Shown here piece after piece: positions 63,073-64,000 of a stretch of DNA of 64,000 bases. The stretch's first letter is position 1; each line of letters opens with the position of its first letter. The notes under the pieces are model-generated. The model was not told the DNA's origin. It saw only the letters and a program-made list of their open reading frames with translations, and did not search any database. This DNA comes from Dongia sedimenti (GTDB lineage Bacteria; Pseudomonadota; Alphaproteobacteria; Dongiales; Dongiaceae): assembly GCA_030715195.1 (NCBI GenBank), contig JAUYVI010000010.1, positions 62,001-126,000 on the forward strand. The letters are read 5' to 3'. Made by a program: the position numbers and the translations under genes.

Positions 63073-64000
63073 TCAGGCCGCCGCCGGCGTCTTCAGCACG
63101 GTGGCTGCGATGTGTTCGGCGACGCGCACCGCCTGGGCGACCACGGTCAGCGACGGATTGAATCCAGTCGAGCTCGGCAGGAACGAAGCATCGACGACGT
63201 AGAGGTTGTCGACATCCCAGACCCGGCAATAGGGGTCGAGCACCGAACTCGCGGGATCGGTGCCGAAGCGCGCGGTGCCGCATTGATGCATGGCGACCGT
63301 GATGTCCATCTTCTGGGTGATGATGATCGGGAAGCCGATCGAACGCATCAGCTTCGACCAATGCCGCACCAGCTCGGTGTGGGATTTGAGATTGTTGGGC
63401 GTATAGCTGACGCGGATCGTGCCGTCGCCATCCACGGTGACCCGGTTCTCGGGATCGGGCAGGTCCTCCGACATGATCCACCAATCGACCGAGCGCTCGG
63501 CGAAGCGGTTCATCAGCCATTCCGGCACGAAGCGGGTGTTGGCGGTGAGCATGCCGCCCTGCAGTTTGCCGAGCCCCTGCACATTGCCCAGTGGATAGGG
63601 CCGCACCGTATTGGCCAGGTAGAAATCGTTGATGCAGAGCGACTTCTGGAACACCACCGGATTCCGGCGCAGCGGATTGATCGCCATCATCGCGGTGTTG
63701 TTGTGCGCCATGTAGTTGCGGCCAAGCTGGTCCGACCCGTTATTGCCGAGGCCGCGCGGATGGCGGTCGGTCGCCGAGCGCAGCAGCAGGGCCGTCGAGT
63801 TGATGGCGCCGGCCGCGGAGATGAAGAGGTCGCCTTTGATCGTCAGCGGCGCGCCATTGTGGCGAGCATCGATGCCGATCACCTTGCGCCCCGAAGCGTC
63901 GGTCAGCAGGCGCTCGACCTTGGTGTCGAGGATGAGATCGACCTTGCCGCTCCGCAAGGCGGGGCCGATCAGCCGCAGCTCCGCGTCGTTCTTGGCGCCG
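63073..64000 (-). CDS. GMC family oxidoreductase (5' part beyond window)
   Basis: The visible 308 residues are the C-terminal part, and the frame stays open to the right edge. Landmarks are LFISAAGAINSTALLLRSAT (end of the FAD-binding region, substrate-barrel junction), the histidine of MDITVAMHQCGTARFG and the final NLYVVDASFLPSSTGFNPSL leading to TVVAQAVRVAEHI. This is typical of glucose-methanol-choline oxidoreductases. The GCGTARFGTD stretch resembles cholesterol-oxidase or gluconate-dehydrogenase-like members. The substrate is unknown. Confidence 0.9.
   Translation of the reverse strand, partial: GAKNDAELRLIGPALRSGKVDLILDTKVERLLTDASGRKVIGIDARHNGAPLTIKGDLFISAAGAINSTALLLRSATDRHPRGLGNNGSDQLGRNYMAHNNTAMMAINPLRRNPVVFQKSLCINDFYLANTVRPYPLGNVQGLGKLQGGMLTANTRFVPEWLMNRFAERSVDWWIMSEDLPDPENRVTVDGDGTIRVSYTPNNLKSHTELVRHWSKLMRSIGFPIIITQKMDITVAMHQCGTARFGTDPASSVLDPYCRVWDVDNLYVVDASFLPSSTGFNPSLTVVAQAVRVAEHIAATVLKTPAAA

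Overview
The window is GC-rich DNA from an alphaproteobacterium, probably of the Rhodospirillales or a relative. The evidence is the run rlmH - gpmI - envC-like - ctpA - divergent polysaccharide deacetylase - rppH, together with an intracellular PhaZ of the cysteine-nucleophile type, a DUF3572 protein and tRNA genes that encode CCA. It splits into two parts at a tRNA-Arg(CCG) gene at 43.24-43.32 kb. Left of it lies a genomic island of at least 43 kb that runs off the left edge. Right of it lies ordinary chromosome.

Island, left to right. (1) 1-2.2 kb, minus strand: the 5' part of a bacterial Ro60 gene (TROVE plus von Willebrand A). Immediately upstream and in the same direction I find four tandem RNAs that each fold into a Y-RNA-type stem. 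The most upstream one carries a complete circularly permuted tRNA-like domain (YrlA). A tRNA-Arg(ACG) gene with one acceptor-stem mismatch and an intrinsic terminator precede the array. (2) 3.7-8.1 kb, plus strand: a tightly coupled operon of an unknown protein, a ParA/MinD-type ATPase, an AAA+ ATPase resembling the Lon motor without its protease, a metallophosphoesterase and a small MbcA/ParS-type (DUF2384) protein. (3) 8.6-17.5 kb, plus strand: a six-gene run of TIR protein, unknown protein, double-TIR-fold protein, SLOG-type nucleotide sensor, membrane-embedded patatin-like phospholipase and a second long TIR protein. (4) 17.9-24.3 kb, minus strand: a 1509-residue lipoprotein translationally coupled to a TIR protein, and a separate EVE-TIR fusion. 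All five TIR proteins keep a glutamate at the position of the TIR NADase active site. (5) 24.9-28.7 kb: a large SF1 helicase with a probable C-terminal nuclease. (6) 29.1-41.5 kb, minus strand: a Druantia type II-like system (DNA cytosine methyltransferase, Vsr endonuclease, two accessory proteins, giant DUF1998 helicase). (7) 42.0-43.1 kb: the tyrosine integrase, next to the 3' end of tRNA-Arg(CCG), marks the island boundary.

Chromosome, 43.4-64 kb: a membrane protein of the UPF0114 type, DUF3572, an M55 D-aminopeptidase, an alpha/beta-hydrolase lipoprotein coupled to an ABC ATPase, a zinc-finger protein and polA, YgjV, a flavin reductase-like protein, an M48 protease with LemA, PhaZ, a GST, and the rlmH to rppH run named above. 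A GMC oxidoreductase is cut by the right edge.

Overall the island is a defence island. The most interesting parts are the Ro60/four-Y-RNA locus and the TIR-SLOG-patatin-lipoprotein supercluster. Functional roles in defence are inferred from family and context. The folds, repeats, overlaps and motifs were read directly from the sequence by hand.
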